The translations under genes and the position numbers were made by a program. Source: an uncultured Clostridium sp. (GTDB lineage Bacteria; Bacillota; Clostridia; TANB77; CAG-508). From it: a DNA stretch of 52,505 bases. Positions 52,265-52,505 of this stretch are shown here, one piece after another; positions within the stretch are counted from its first letter, which is position 1; every line of letters starts with the position of its first letter. The notes beneath the pieces were generated by a model. It had not been told where the DNA came from and searched no databases. It saw nothing but the letters and a program-made list of their open reading frames with translations. The stretch covers positions 1 to 52,505 of the forward strand of contig CAKNIZ010000011.1 in the NCBI GenBank assembly GCA_930980855.1, given 5' to 3'.

Positions 52265-52306
52265 AAGAAAGGTAAACCGACAGTTGTAGCCGATTTTACC
52301 TTTCTT
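52265..52306 (-). terminator. terminator-like hairpin in the rpoB leader
   Basis: Arms aagaaaggtaaa (52265-52276) and tttacctttctt (52295-52306) pair perfectly over 12 bp, followed by a short T-rich tail on the minus strand. Being downstream of the promoter, it could act as an attenuator rather than an end-of-operon terminator. Confidence 0.55.
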
Positions 52307-52392
52307 ATCTAAATTCAATTATTTGACATTTAAAGAATTTACCATTTACTAGCCCTCTTGGTTTTATTTCCGTACATTTATATACTTTTATT

Positions 52393-52422
52393 ATTATACT
52401 ATTTTGTTTAAGGGCTTGTCAA
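52393..52422 (-). promoter_or_regulatory. consensus promoter upstream of rpoB
   Basis: Minus strand -35 TTGACA (52417-52422), 18-nt spacer, -10 TATAAT (52393-52398): perfect hexamers. Confidence 0.78.
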
Positions 52423-52505
52423 TAGGTTTATAAATTATTTTTTAAAAACTTGTATATGTGTCAATGATGTGAAACAAACTTATATAAAAAATTGTAGTAT
52501 ATTGA

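Larger units (their letters stand above)
52083..52505 (-). promoter_or_regulatory. rpoB leader region at the window edge
   Basis: No gene is seen on either strand. On the minus strand the promoter at 52393-52422 would give a leader of about 300 nt before the rpoB start. The leader has a perfect 12-bp hairpin (52265-52276 with 52295-52306) and some smaller pairings. It contains a 12-codon reading frame (MYGNKTKRASKW) without a ribosome site. rplL presumably lies beyond the right edge. Confidence 0.6.

Noticed and set aside
52083..52505. Ribosomal protein L10 leader upstream of rpoB
   Set aside because: That element lies before rplJ, which would be outside the window; the sequence here lacks its kink-turn pattern.

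Overview
The window looks like a chromosomal segment of an uncultured, low-GC, strictly anaerobic, spore-forming member of the Clostridia. This rests on very AT-rich DNA, strong AGGAGG-type ribosome sites, Firmicutes-type housekeeping genes (gdpP-rplI-dnaB, tilS, ftsH, the ymfF/ymfH M16 pair), a class III anaerobic ribonucleotide reductase (nrdDG), a sortase, a PASTA-domain class B penicillin-binding protein and a small Spo0E-like phosphatase gene with a Spo0A-box-like site upstream. Species cannot be assigned from the sequence alone. Almost every gene is on the minus strand.

Layout, left to right: tRNA-Cys and tRNA-Gly (3-243); a D,D-carboxypeptidase (468-1733); then a roughly 17-kb minus-strand operon (1781-19057) that encodes the envelope part of a type IV secretion/conjugation-like machine. 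Read in transcription order it encodes a VirB2/TrbC-like small membrane protein, a PrgI-like protein, a membrane-anchored VirB4-N-like protein, a VirB4/TraE-type ATPase, a VirB6-like protein, a membrane-anchored exoprotein, an NlpC/P60-VirB6 fusion, a third VirB6-like protein with a repetitive tail, a cell-wall hydrolase now split over two reading frames, and three single-pass exoproteins, two with NTF2/VirB8-like regions. Two more VirB2/TrbC-like genes (19319-19693 and 20866-21219) lie just upstream. Each of the three pilin-like genes has its own near-consensus sigma-A promoter. An SDR epimerase-like gene on the plus strand (19827-20813) sits between two of them. No relaxase, coupling protein, integrase or transposase is visible in the window.

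Right of this cluster are mostly core genes: spo0E-like, ymfH/ymfF, a GT-C-type membrane protein, rpsU, nrdG/nrdD, sortase, rsmA, the penicillin-binding protein, ftsH, tilS, dnaB, rplI, gdpP, an FGE-sulfatase-fold exoprotein, a patatin phospholipase, a DUF2207-like membrane protein, rpoC and rpoB. The rpoBC operon starts from a consensus promoter near the right edge, followed by a leader of about 300 nt.

The most notable points are the relaxase-less T4SS-like operon with triplicated VirB2-like and VirB6-like parts, a set of locus-specific AT-armed hairpins carrying shared GC-rich cores 3' of genes, and two terminator hairpins that contain the ribosome-binding site of the following gene.
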